From Planctomycetota bacterium (GTDB lineage Bacteria > Planctomycetota > SZUA-567), in assembly GCA_031278535.1 (NCBI GenBank), contig JAITKH010000048.1, positions 1-13,163 on the forward strand: a stretch of DNA of 13,163 nucleotides. The letters are read 5' to 3'. Position numbers and translations under genes: made by a program. Under the pieces are notes generated by a model that worked only from the letters and a program-made list of their open reading frames with translations, searched no databases and had not been told where the DNA came from. Position 1 is the stretch's first letter. Every line of letters begins with the position of its first letter. Shown here in pieces: positions 1 to 6,745 of the stretch.

Positions 1-168
1 CGGTATCAGGTGTGGGAGATTCCGCCCTTGGCGCCGATGGTGACGGAGCATCGTTTCCATTCCCTTCGTTGCGCCCGCGGGGAATTGACGACCGCCCGGT
101 CTTCGGAGGCGGTTGGCAAGGGGATGCTTGGTCCGAATCTGACAGCGTTGGCGTCCTACCGGCGGTGA
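1..168 (+). pseudogene. IS66-family transposase remnant (partial, decayed)
   Basis: Frame 1 from the first base reads as the middle of an IS66-type transposase. It runs from the stretch RYQVWEIPPLAPMVTEH, typical of the segment leading into the IS66 zinc-binding domain, through HSLRCARGEL to GPNLTAL. A TGA at 166-168 stops the frame exactly where the family normally continues into the catalytic part. The zinc-finger segment reads C-A-R-G where the family has C-x-x-C-G, so the second cysteine is gone, consistent with an in-frame codon loss. No continuation into the DDE catalytic domain was found in any frame after 168. The 5' part lies outside the window. It is almost certainly non-functional, and marks a past insertion beside the glycosyltransferase gene. 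The assignment rests on recognising family motifs, not on a search. Confidence 0.75.
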
Positions 169-608
169 ATGGCAAGTGGCGGCGGATTCCCTTGCATGCA
201 TGGCTGTACGCCGCGTTTTCCACCTGGCGGAAAAGAAGTTTGCGCATCGCGAAAACGCCCCATACGGACTGGTGCTCCAGAAAAACTGATGGCCCGGACC
301 ATCAGTTTACAGCTGAAAGAATTGTGCCGGCAAGCCAATGTCGATCCCGAGGGGGTGAACCTCTTCTCCATCCCCCATACCTCCGAAAAGGCGCTGTGCG
401 AAAAGTGGTGGCGCGTCCGCGCGAACTCCCCGCGCCTCCCGTCTCCGTTTCGGCGGCGACCTCCCGTATCGCGGATATTTTCATGAATGCGGCCTTTTGC
501 ATGCCGGGGACGTCCGAATTTGCCTTGCGGAATATTTCGGGTTTCCGCAAAATCGGTTTCGCGTTCCGGGGAGGAAACAGTTTTAATTTTCGCCAGGGGT
601 TTCCCGTC
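169..608. other. Gene-free or decayed stretch between IS66 remnant and glycosyltransferase
   Basis: No convincing gene is present in these 440 bases. Protein-like fragments appear in alternating frames: a 29-residue frame at 200-289 (+) that ends in a TGATG overlap with a 65-codon frame at 289-486 (+, beginning MARTISLQLKELCRQ), and a frame-2 tail running to a TAA just before 588. None is recognised and none has a good ribosome binding site. The pattern of short coding-like pieces in shifting frames suggests a degenerated gene or IS-associated debris, but chance reading in GC-rich DNA would look similar. An inverted repeat lies at 525-550. Confidence 0.45.
525..550. repeat. Inverted repeat upstream of glycosyltransferase
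   Basis: TTGCGGAA (525-532) and TTCCGCAA (543-550) are a perfect 8-base inverted repeat around a 10-base centre. It ends 58 bases before the chosen ATG of the glycosyltransferase. It could be an operator with half-sites about 1.7 helical turns apart, or a hairpin in the leader. No clear promoter was found next to it, so its role is open. Confidence 0.4.
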
Positions 609-1928
609 ATGCGATTCCTGTATCTGGTGGGTGGAGACCATGTCCCGCTCGGCGGCGCCACGCTCAGGGATGCGGCCTTTGTCCACGGCCTTGTGAACAG
701 CGGGCACAAAGTCGACGCCCTGTCGATCTTCGGCCTGGCCTGGGAGGAAGGGGAAAACGGACCGTCGCCCCTGTTCGCCTCCCCCCGCCCGTTTTCTTCG
801 GAAAGGCTTGCGACCCGCATCGAACAGGCGTCGGCGTCGGTATTCGACTTCGTCCGCAACTCCGTCTGGACCGACGGGCGCAAAAAATCCTCCGTCCAAA
901 GAACGATGCGTACCGGGCGAATGGTCGTGGACGCGCTCTCCGGCCCGAAAGGCCGCAGACATCGCGAATTCTTCCGCCTGATCCAGGCCCTGGCCAAAAG
1001 GCCGGGGAAAGCCGACGTCGCGATATTGTCCAACTTCATGCTTTCCGGTCTTGCCCGGGCTATCCGCGAACAAGTCGGCTGTCCAATCGTCTGTCTTTCC
1101 CAGGGAGAGGAAAATGTGATCGAATCGCTCCCCGAACCGTTCCGTTTCCAGGCAAGGCGCCTGGTCCGCGAAAACGCCCGGCAATTCGGCCGAGTGGCGC
1201 CAGCCAGCGAAAACTCCGCCATCCTCGCGATGGAGACTTTGGCCATCCCCATGAGCCGCGTCCGGGTGGCGCCGCCCGGCGTAGCCGTGGGGCCGGGAAC
1301 TCCAATCCGGCGCCGGAGAAGCCCTTTCGTCGTCGGGTTTATCGTCCCCCCCCACATCGTGGGCGAAATTGACGCCATCGTGTCGGCCGTGGAAAACCTC
1401 GCGGGCAAGCGCCGCCCCATGACAACGGAATTATGGCTGGCAGGCTGCCCGGAAGACCTGGGCGGAAAGGGCGGCATCCTCAAACGCCTGGCCGTTTCCA
1501 GCCTCGGCTCCCGGTTGCGGCTCTTCCCCCGGCTTCCCGCCGAAGAAAGAGGCAAGTTCCTGGCCGGCATCTCGGTTTTCGCGGTTCCGGGGCCGAGCCG
1601 CGACGCTGACATGCCCAACATGCTTGCGGCCATGGCGGCCGGCATCCCCGTCGTCGGATCCGACCTGGGGACGTTCCGCGAAATTGTTTCCCGGGTTCCG
1701 GGAGGCGTGATGCTTCCCGGCCACGCCGCTCCCTGGATGATTGCCCAGGCACTGGAATACCTGGCGGACCGCCCGGACACGGCGGACGAACTGGGAAGAA
1801 TAGGCGCCGAAGGCATGACCCGCCACTTTTCCCTGGAAAAATCGGCCGGACGCCTGATCGCGATAGCCAGGGAACTGTTTGCGAACCGCGGCGGCCAAGC
1901 TGGCGGAGAGGCTGCCCCGGGACAATAG
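609..1928 (+). CDS. GT4-like glycosyltransferase with degenerate catalytic motifs
   Basis: A 439-residue cytoplasmic protein with the two-Rossmann GT-B layout. The N-terminal half starts MRFLYLVGG followed by a glycine-rich loop, where such proteins contact the acceptor. The C-terminal half ends in the recognisable GT4 block AAMAAGIPVVGSDLGTFREIV near residues 340-360, which in the family binds the nucleotide-sugar donor. The ATG at 609 was chosen because family similarity begins there and an AGGGG lies about 10 bases upstream; the frame is open further upstream but that part has no recognisable protein character. Odd points: the GT4 E-x7-E motif reads D332...A340, so the second glutamate is lost, and the usual GR..KG donor-phosphate loop reads roughly VPPHIVGE. 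Acceptor and sugar cannot be told. It may be a divergent enzyme or an inactive relative. It converges on rdgB with a 2-base gap. Confidence 0.72.
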   Translation: MRFLYLVGGDHVPLGGATLRDAAFVHGLVNSGHKVDALSIFGLAWEEGENGPSPLFASPRPFSSERLATRIEQASASVFDFVRNSVWTDGRKKSSVQRTMRTGRMVVDALSGPKGRRHREFFRLIQALAKRPGKADVAILSNFMLSGLARAIREQVGCPIVCLSQGEENVIESLPEPFRFQARRLVRENARQFGRVAPASENSAILAMETLAIPMSRVRVAPPGVAVGPGTPIRRRRSPFVVGFIVPPHIVGEIDAIVSAVENLAGKRRPMTTELWLAGCPEDLGGKGGILKRLAVSSLGSRLRLFPRLPAEERGKFLAGISVFAVPGPSRDADMPNMLAAMAAGIPVVGSDLGTFREIVSRVPGGVMLPGHAAPWMIAQALEYLADRPDTADELGRIGAEGMTRHFSLEKSAGRLIAIARELFANRGGQAGGEAAPGQ

Positions 1929-1930
1929 CT

Positions 1931-2536
1931 TCATGAATTGACGAACAGTGAACGACCACCCTCCAGCAGACGGGCAAGGGCCCGGCCCCGATGGCTGATC
2001 CTGCCCTTGGCCCGCGCTCCCGCCTCGGCGAAAGACATCCCGAGATCGTCCGAGAAAAAAAGCGGATCGTATCCAAACCCGTACAATCCCCTGGGTTCGG
2101 AGAGAATCCACCCGCGGGCCTCGCCCCGAAAAGTCCGCGTTCGGCCATCGGGCCAGGCAAGGGCGAGGACGGCGACGAATCTGGCCAGCCTCTGTTCGGG
2201 CGGAATGCCGGCAAGCCTTCGGAGAAGCAGCTGGTTGTTGGCCAGGTCGGACGCCCCCGCGCCCGCGAAGCGGGCCGATCGAACGCCCGGTTCGCCGCCC
2301 AACGCCTCCACCTCCAAACCGGAGTCGTCGGCAAGTGAGAGAAAACCGCTGTATTTGGCGGCGGATCTCGCTTTGGCGACGGCGTTTTCCTCAAAGCTGT
2401 CGCCGATCTCTTCCGGGATGGGTGCGCCGGGGAAATCGGCAAGACCGAAAATCCGCACGCCGAGCGGAGTCGGCATGGCCTTGAATTCCGCCAGTTTCCC
2501 GGCATTCCTGGTGGCAATCAGGAGACATCCCGCCAA
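1931..2536 (-). CDS. rdgB: dITP/XTP pyrophosphatase (RdgB/HAM1 family)
   Basis: A 201-residue member of the Ham1/RdgB family, normal length. The family hydrolyses dITP, ITP and XTP to the monophosphate and pyrophosphate, keeping deaminated purines out of DNA and RNA. Diagnostic motifs are all present: ATRNAGKLAEF (residues 8-18, triphosphate loop), the E-E-N segment near 49-51, ADDSGLEVEALGG with catalytic D70/D71, GVRSARFAG, GFGYDPLFF and SHRGRAL near the C-terminus. Translation most likely starts at a TTG (2536), because the family begins only a few residues before ATRN and the strong purine run GGAGGAGGAAGG sits directly upstream. It is the last gene of ktrA-ktrB-rdgB, 16 bases after the ktrB stop. 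No hairpin terminator fits between it and the converging glycosyltransferase. Confidence 0.93.
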   Translation of the reverse strand: MAGCLLIATRNAGKLAEFKAMPTPLGVRIFGLADFPGAPIPEEIGDSFEENAVAKARSAAKYSGFLSLADDSGLEVEALGGEPGVRSARFAGAGASDLANNQLLLRRLAGIPPEQRLARFVAVLALAWPDGRTRTFRGEARGWILSEPRGLYGFGYDPLFFSDDLGMSFAEAGARAKGRISHRGRALARLLEGGRSLFVNS

Positions 2537-2552
2537 CTGCCTTCCTCCTCCG

Positions 2553-3920
2553 TCATCCCACCATCAATCGGCCGATTGGGCGGTTGACCCGTCCCTTGGC
2601 GGGCGGCGCCAGCCACAGGGCTATGGAAAGAGGGCCGAGACGTCCCACAAACATCGAGACGCAGATCCAGACCCGGGCCATGGAGGAAAGCCTCGGCGTC
2701 AGGTCAAGCGACAGGCCGACGGTCCCGAACGCCGACACCTGTTCGAAAATGAGGACGGCCAGGCTCTCGTCCGGATGGGCGATGGCGAGGATGAAAATTC
2801 CGAGCAGGTTCCAGAGCATGGTCAGGGCCATGAGGATCCTGGCTCGGCTCACCAGTTCGGGAGCGATGGTGTAGCCGAACAGGTTGACATTGGTGTCGTT
2901 GCGGAGATTCGCCCGGATGCGGGCGATCCAGATGGCGATGCTCGTGGTCTTGATGCCGCCGGCGCAGGAACCGGGCGATCCGCCGATGAACATGAGGAGA
3001 ACGACGAGAAGAACGGTGGGAAGCGGCAGAAGCGCCTGGGGGCAGATGTTGAACCCGGCGGTGCGGCCGACCACGGTCTCGAAGACGGCGTGCCAGAGGC
3101 TTGCGTCGCCGCGGCTGTCCGTCCCCAGCAGCCAGACGCCGGGGATGCCAAGGGCAATGATCAGGGCGGTGATTACCAGCGTCACCCGGGTATGGAGCGA
3201 TATCCAGCGGGGTTTTCGCAGCCGGCGGCGGATCAGGCCGGGCAGGCGGCAAATTTCGCTCAGCGCCAGGTGCCCCAATCCTCCCAGGATCACCAGGGCC
3301 ATGAGGATCGCCAGGAAGGGAATGTTGCCGTACAGCGACGTGAGCGCATCCTGGTACAGCGTAAAGCCGCTGTTGCAGAAGGCGGAGGCGGAATGGAAAA
3401 TCGCCGACCAGGCGAGGAACGATCCGCCGCCCGGCTCTCCCCAGTGGCGGGGGATTAGGGCCAGGCCCATGAGGACGGCTCCGCCGGCCTGTATCGACAC
3501 GGTGACCCGGAAAATCCGCCTGAAAGTTTTTCCGAATTCGCGGGCCGCGTCGTTCTGGTAAATGGCGTCGGCGGCGGCGGCCTGCTGGGTCAGGGACAGG
3601 CGGCGGCCGAAGAGCTGGAAACCGAGCACGGCGAAGCTCATGATGCCCATGCCGCCCAGTTCCATGAGTACCAGGATGACGGCCTGGCCGAAGGGCGAAA
3701 AAGTGTCGGCGACGTTCACCACGGTAAGGCCGGTGACGCAGGCGGCCGAAACCGAGGTGAACAGGGCGGCGAGGAGATCGATACGGATTTCCGGCGTCGC
3801 CAGGGAAACGGGAAGCCAGAGCAGAATGGTGCCGGCGAGGATGGCGCTTCCGAACCAGACAAACACCAGCTGGGTGGCGGAAACGCCCCGGGGCCGCCAT
3901 GACAAGTTCCGCGAGGCCAA
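2553..3920 (-). CDS. ktrB: Potassium uptake channel subunit KtrB (TrkH/Ktr superfamily)
   Basis: Inner-membrane K+ translocating subunit of about 455 residues, built from four M1-P-M2 repeats. The four selectivity-filter loops are visible: SAACVTGL (G64), CNSGF (G185), RTAGF (G289) and SAFGTVGLS (G402). The flexible gate region of repeat 3 reads GGSPGSCAGGIKTTS, as in the family. The length and the short single-domain KtrA partner favour Ktr over Trk. The start is uncertain: the frame is open well into ktrA, but the gene must begin after or near the ktrA stop. The TTG at 3920 is preferred because GGAAGG lies 11 bases before it; a second TTG at 3905 is the alternative (about 450 residues). It lies 16 bases downstream of ktrA and 16 bases upstream of rdgB, in one operon. 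K+ import supports osmotic adaptation and pH homeostasis. Confidence 0.92.
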   Translation of the reverse strand: MASRNLSWRPRGVSATQLVFVWFGSAILAGTILLWLPVSLATPEIRIDLLAALFTSVSAACVTGLTVVNVADTFSPFGQAVILVLMELGGMGIMSFAVLGFQLFGRRLSLTQQAAAADAIYQNDAAREFGKTFRRIFRVTVSIQAGGAVLMGLALIPRHWGEPGGGSFLAWSAIFHSASAFCNSGFTLYQDALTSLYGNIPFLAILMALVILGGLGHLALSEICRLPGLIRRRLRKPRWISLHTRVTLVITALIIALGIPGVWLLGTDSRGDASLWHAVFETVVGRTAGFNICPQALLPLPTVLLVVLLMFIGGSPGSCAGGIKTTSIAIWIARIRANLRNDTNVNLFGYTIAPELVSRARILMALTMLWNLLGIFILAIAHPDESLAVLIFEQVSAFGTVGLSLDLTPRLSSMARVWICVSMFVGRLGPLSIALWLAPPAKGRVNRPIGRLMVG

Positions 3921-3936
3921 ACTTGAAGCCGCCTTC

Positions 3937-4614
3937 CTATTTTGCAAAGGGATCCTTCGCCTGTTCCAGCGCTTCCAGGCTGTCGCGCTTGCCGATGACG
4001 AGGAGGGCGTCGGAATCCTTGATGACGAATTCGGGGCCGGGCAAGAAGGCGGTGCGCTCCGGCACATGCTCCTTGACGGCGATGATGAAAATGTCGAAGA
4101 GCTTGCGGAGATTCAACTGGAGCAGGGTTTTCCCGATGGCCCATTCCGGGGGGGTGATCTGCATCACCATGTAATTTTCCGAAAGCGGGATGAAATCGAG
4201 AAGATTGCGGTTTATCAGGTGCGTCGCCAGCCGCGCGGCGGTCTCCCGCTCGGGAAAAATGATCGAGTCCGCGCCGATGGCCTTGAGGATGTCCGCGTGA
4301 TCCCGCGTGGTGGCCTTGGCATGGATATGGGGAAGTTTCAGCCGCTTCAGATGGAGGACGGTAAGGATGGACGCCTCCATGTTTTCCGACATCGACACCA
4401 CCGCCTCGTCGAAGTCGGGGCCGATCACCGAGGAGAGGCTGGCGAAGTCCCGGCTGTCCAGGCAATAGGCCCGTTGCACCTGATCGCCGATCGCGTTGAT
4501 CACGGCCTGATCCTTGTCGATGACCAGGACGTCGCACTCGCCCGCCAGTTCGACGGCAAGATGGTGGCCGAATTGGCCAAGGCCGATGATGCAGATGCGT
4601 TGCCGTTTGCCCAT
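3937..4614 (-). CDS. ktrA: Potassium uptake regulatory subunit KtrA (RCK domains)
   Basis: A 225-residue cytoplasmic gating-ring protein with one RCK_N plus one RCK_C domain, the usual KtrA size and half that of TrkA. The Rossmann loop reads ICIIGLGQFG (residues 7-16) with the acidic residue D33 ending beta-2 (VLVIDKD), the pattern that binds ATP/ADP or NAD(H). RCK_C follows from about residue 140 (EWAIGKTLLQLNLRKLFDI) and ends DALLVIGKRDSLEAL. In the family an octameric ring binds nucleotide (and in some members c-di-AMP) and controls opening of KtrB. It starts at ATG 4614, 6 bases after GGAAGGAAG. It is the first gene of the ktrA-ktrB-rdgB operon and is preceded by two good sigma70 promoters. 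Confidence 0.93.
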   Translation of the reverse strand: MGKRQRICIIGLGQFGHHLAVELAGECDVLVIDKDQAVINAIGDQVQRAYCLDSRDFASLSSVIGPDFDEAVVSMSENMEASILTVLHLKRLKLPHIHAKATTRDHADILKAIGADSIIFPERETAARLATHLINRNLLDFIPLSENYMVMQITPPEWAIGKTLLQLNLRKLFDIFIIAVKEHVPERTAFLPGPEFVIKDSDALLVIGKRDSLEALEQAKDPFAK

Positions 4615-4645
4615 GCTCTTCCTTCCCGGCTGGAATACTGGAAAG

Positions 4646-4673
4646 ATTGTAGCGTTGTCCCCGGCTTTTTCAA
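4646..4673 (-). promoter_or_regulatory. Proximal sigma70 promoter of ktrA-ktrB-rdgB
   Basis: On the minus strand TTGAAA (4673-4668) is separated by 16 bases from TACAAT (4651-4646). Both hexamers are near consensus. The expected start lies about 7 bases further, giving a leader of roughly 25 bases before the ktrA ATG at 4614. Confidence 0.7.
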
Positions 4674-4759
4674 TCGCGAATCCGAATTATGGCGGGGTGA
4701 AACGGCATTGTTTCGGAAAACATTCTTGATTTGGCGGCGAAGAAATATGATGCGTGGTA

Positions 4760-4787
4760 CTTATAGCGGAATTGTAAAGATTTTCAA
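4760..4787 (-). promoter_or_regulatory. Distal sigma70 promoter upstream of ktrA
   Basis: On the minus strand TTGAAA (4787-4782), a 16-base spacer and TATAAG (4765-4760) repeat the architecture of the proximal promoter about 114 bases further from ktrA. It would give a leader of about 140 bases. The tandem direct repeat at 4787-4804 abuts its -35 box, where an activator would bind. Confidence 0.5.
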
Positions 4788-4804
4788 GTCGATATCAGTC
4801 GATA
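4787..4804. repeat. Tandem direct repeat AGTCGATA, 10-base period
   Basis: AGTCGATA occurs at 4787-4794 and again at 4797-4804, a period of 10 bases or about one helical turn. On the minus strand it lies directly upstream of, and touches by one base, the -35 box of the distal ktrA promoter. Direct repeats in this position are typical of OmpR/PhoB-type response regulator sites, but the regulator is unknown. Confidence 0.4.
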
Positions 4805-5002
4805 AATTAAGGATTCGGGAATTAAGGCAACGACGTGCGCATAATCCCCGGATTGCCTGTAAGCCTTTGTCGCCCTTATGGACAAGAGGTTGAAAGTCCA
4901 CTTGCACATGATCATTATGGTACGCGTGAAGATGTACATGGGGGAGGGATAGAACCGTGGCATTGGGAAGGATTTCCGCTGATTTTTGAAAGGAAGATTC
5001 AC
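4805..5002. other. Remainder of the ktrA/adh divergent intergenic region
   Basis: The whole gene-free gap runs from 4615 to 5002 (388 bases) and is more AT-rich than its surroundings. Its left part holds the two ktrA promoters. This right part should drive adh but has no clear sigma70 pair: TTGAAA near 4890 is 20 bases from TATGGT, too far for a normal promoter. Three small perfect palindromes cluster here: ATGATCAT, ACGCGT and ATGTACAT, between about 4907 and 4940. No RNA gene was recognised. Confidence 0.4.
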
Positions 5003-6061
5003 ATGAAGGGTTTTGCGATGCTCAAAATCGGCGCCACCGGCTGGATAGAAAAGCCCAGGCCGGCCGCCGGACCGTTCGACGCCGTTGTGGCGCCGTTGGC
5101 CCTTGCTCCCTGCACTTCGGACATCCACACCGTTTATTCCGGGGCGCTCGGGGATCGCCACAATCTCATCCTCGGCCATGAAGCGGTCGGCAAGGTTGTC
5201 GAGGTCGGGAGCGAGGTCCGCCATATCAAGCCGGGCGACCGGGTGGTTGTCCCCGCCATCACTCCCGATTGGCGGACGCTCGACATCCAGCACGGCGTTC
5301 CCCACCAGCATTCCGAATACCTGCTTTCCGGCTGGAAATTCTCCAACGACAAGGACGGCGTCTTCGCCGAGTTTTTCCATGTCAACGACGCTGACATGAA
5401 TCTGGCCAGGCTTCCGGACGACATTACCCTCGAACAGGCCGCCATGATGCCGGACATGATGACCACCGGCTTCCACGGCGCCGAACTGGCCAACGTCCAG
5501 TTCGGCGCGACCGTCGCGGTGATCGGCATCGGCCCGGTCGGCCTCATGGCCGTGGCCGCGGCCGTCCTCAGGGGCGCTGGGCGCGTTTTCGCGGTCGGCT
5601 CCCGGCCCCATTGCGCCGAGATCGCCAAAGGGTACGGCGCCACCGACATCATTAACTACAAGAACGGCGACATCGTCAAACAAATCATCGACAAGAACGG
5701 CGGCAAGGGCACGGACCACGTCATTGTGGCCGGCGGCCCCGAAAACGTTCTTGCCCAGGCCGTCGACATTGTCAAGGCGGGCGGAACCATCGGCAACATC
5801 AATTACTTCGGCGAAGGCGCAATGCTGGAGATTCCCCGCCTGGCCTGGGGCTGCGGCATGGCCCACAAGACGATCAACGCCGGCCTCTGTCCCGGCGGAC
5901 GGGGCCGGATGGAACGCATGATCGCCCTGGTCGCCAACGGCCGCGTCGATCCGTCCAAACTCGTCACCCATAAATTCAATGGATTGGAAGGAGTCGAGAA
6001 AGGATTGGCGCTGATGAAGGACAAGCCGGCCGACGTCATCAAGCCGCTGGCGCTGATCTGA
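5003..6061 (+). CDS. adh: NADP-dependent zinc secondary alcohol dehydrogenase (TbADH/CbADH type)
   Basis: A 352-residue medium-chain dehydrogenase that closely follows Thermoanaerobacter and Clostridium beijerinckii secondary alcohol dehydrogenases from the first residue (MKGFAMLKIG) to the last (DKPADVIKPLALI). It interconverts ketones or aldehydes and secondary alcohols. Active-site zinc ligands are present: C37 in APCTSD, H59/E60 in GHEAVG and D151 in PDMMTTG. This family has no structural zinc. The cofactor loop GIGPVG is followed by G199-S200-R201 and a tyrosine in KGYGATD, the set that gives NADPH preference. GLCPGG and GCGMAHKTI are also intact. ATG 5003 is set by homology and by AAGGAAG just upstream. 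It has a one-residue insertion relative to TbADH near residue 100. It appears monocistronic, with terminator hairpins after it, and is divergent from ktrA. Confidence 0.95.
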   Translation: MKGFAMLKIGATGWIEKPRPAAGPFDAVVAPLALAPCTSDIHTVYSGALGDRHNLILGHEAVGKVVEVGSEVRHIKPGDRVVVPAITPDWRTLDIQHGVPHQHSEYLLSGWKFSNDKDGVFAEFFHVNDADMNLARLPDDITLEQAAMMPDMMTTGFHGAELANVQFGATVAVIGIGPVGLMAVAAAVLRGAGRVFAVGSRPHCAEIAKGYGATDIINYKNGDIVKQIIDKNGGKGTDHVIVAGGPENVLAQAVDIVKAGGTIGNINYFGEGAMLEIPRLAWGCGMAHKTINAGLCPGGRGRMERMIALVANGRVDPSKLVTHKFNGLEGVEKGLALMKDKPADVIKPLALI

Positions 6062-6080
6062 GACGGGAAAAGCGCCGCGA

Positions 6081-6106
6081 AACGGGAAAGGATCGAAATT
6101 CCCGTT
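6081..6106. repeat. Hairpin just after adh
   Basis: AACGGGAA (6081-6088) pairs perfectly with TTCCCGTT (6099-6106) around a 10-base loop, 20 bases after the adh stop. The flanking sequence has no T-run, so by itself it is at most a weak terminator or an mRNA 3'-end stabiliser. Confidence 0.4.
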
Positions 6107-6161
6107 GTTCCCCGTGGGCATGTTCGAACCCTGCGGGAATACGACCCGGATCCCGCCAAAA

Positions 6162-6200
6162 CCGCGCCCAGCCGGTTCGCGCCGGCTGGGGCGGATTTTC
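6162..6200 (+). terminator. Probable intrinsic terminator of adh
   Basis: CCCAGCCGG (6167-6175) and CCGGCTGGG (6182-6190) form a perfect 9-base GC-rich stem with loop TTCGCG. It extends by CCGC (6162-6165) with GCGG (6191-6194) across one bulged G. The stem is followed by ATTTTC, a short T-run. It begins about 100 bases after the adh stop, with no other gene in between. Confidence 0.6.
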
Positions 6201-6645
6201 GGCCTCTTCCGAAGAATTCGTGGAGCCGGCGTGGTTCCGGCGGACAGCGATCATCGATAACGCGTTTGCGGATGACTTTCCCGCCGATCCCGGCATCTTC
6301 ATGACCAACACCTCCGGGATGGCCGGGCGCGGCGCCGGGTTGCCGCGCCATTGTGACGGACAGGCGCATGCGCCGATGGATTGTTCCGGCTTGGGGCCTA
6401 TGGGAAAGTCCCTTGCGGGAGATGCCGCGCGATTGCTCTTCCAATTGAGCATTTCATCGAAAGCAGTTCCGGAATCGGTATGCATGGAAAGGAAGCGTTC
6501 GCGGATCGAAAAAGCCGTTTTTCAGGGATTTTTGATTGCATAACCACCCGCCGGGGACCGATTTTTTAACGAAATCTTGCGGTTTTTGGAAAACAAAGTT
6601 GCAAAAGCCGCGCAAAACGGCCCCTTTGACCAGTGAACGCTCGCC
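6201..6645. other. Gene-free gap between adh terminator and glycerate kinase promoter
   Basis: This is the main part of a 684-base gap (6062-6745). Frames open on both strands here look like no recognised protein and have poor start contexts. Notable short structures are a 12-base perfect palindrome GGCGCATGCGCC at 6363-6374 and GAAAAA-GCCG-TTTTTC at 6508-6523. The last 130 bases become AT-rich with several T-runs. I see no tRNA. The stretch could hold a long regulatory region, a small RNA or a decayed gene, but nothing here distinguishes these. Confidence 0.4.
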
Positions 6646-6647
6646 GG

Positions 6648-6669
6648 GGAAATTTCTGGCGCGATTTCC
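6648..6669. promoter_or_regulatory. Inverted repeat upstream of operon promoter, candidate operator
   Basis: GGAAAT (6648-6653) and ATTTCC (6664-6669) form an inverted repeat with a 10-base centre, ending 14 bases upstream of the -35 box of the operon promoter. Location and spacing fit a dimeric regulator site. No regulator gene lies in the window. Confidence 0.3.
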
Positions 6670-6682
6670 GGGGGTGTTTGTC

Positions 6683-6710
6683 TTGACGCCGCCAATTCCC
6701 GGGATACAAT
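6683..6710 (+). promoter_or_regulatory. Strong sigma70 promoter of the glycerate kinase-TRAP operon
   Basis: TTGACG (6683-6688), a 16-base spacer and TACAAT (6705-6710) match the consensus at five of six bases in each hexamer. The start point should be near 6717, leaving a leader of about 29 bases before the GTG at 6746 and supporting that start. The spacer contains the perfect palindrome TCCCGGGA (6697-6704) directly against the -10 box, where a repressor would block polymerase. Confidence 0.72.
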
Positions 6711-6745
6711 GTTCTCCACCAGCCGCCATCCAGGGGAAACCGGAC

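Noticed and set aside
12..608. Upstream extension of the glycosyltransferase reading frame by 199 codons
   Set aside because: The first part overlaps the IS66 remnant in another frame, the rest lacks protein-like character, and typical GT-B proteins start at the MRFLYLVGG segment at 609.
302..1816. Long open frame on the minus strand opposite the glycosyltransferase
   Set aside because: Composition is rich in Arg, Pro and Ser with no recognisable motif, as expected for the mirror of a GC-rich gene.
2704..3900. 398-codon minus-strand frame overlapping ktrB
   Set aside because: Out of frame with the four K+ filter motifs, very rich in Arg/Pro/His; a shadow of ktrB.
2553..4614. Annotation as TrkA/TrkH
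   Set aside because: The regulatory protein has one RCK unit of 225 residues rather than two, which fits KtrA/KtrB.
4950..4985. Possible sigma54 promoter (TGGCAT...) upstream of adh
   Set aside because: No GC element occurs at the required distance after the GG element.
6121..6136. TTCGAAC flanked by C/G bases resembling a tRNA T-loop on the minus strand
   Set aside because: The closing G53-C61 pair is absent and no cloverleaf arms can be drawn around it.
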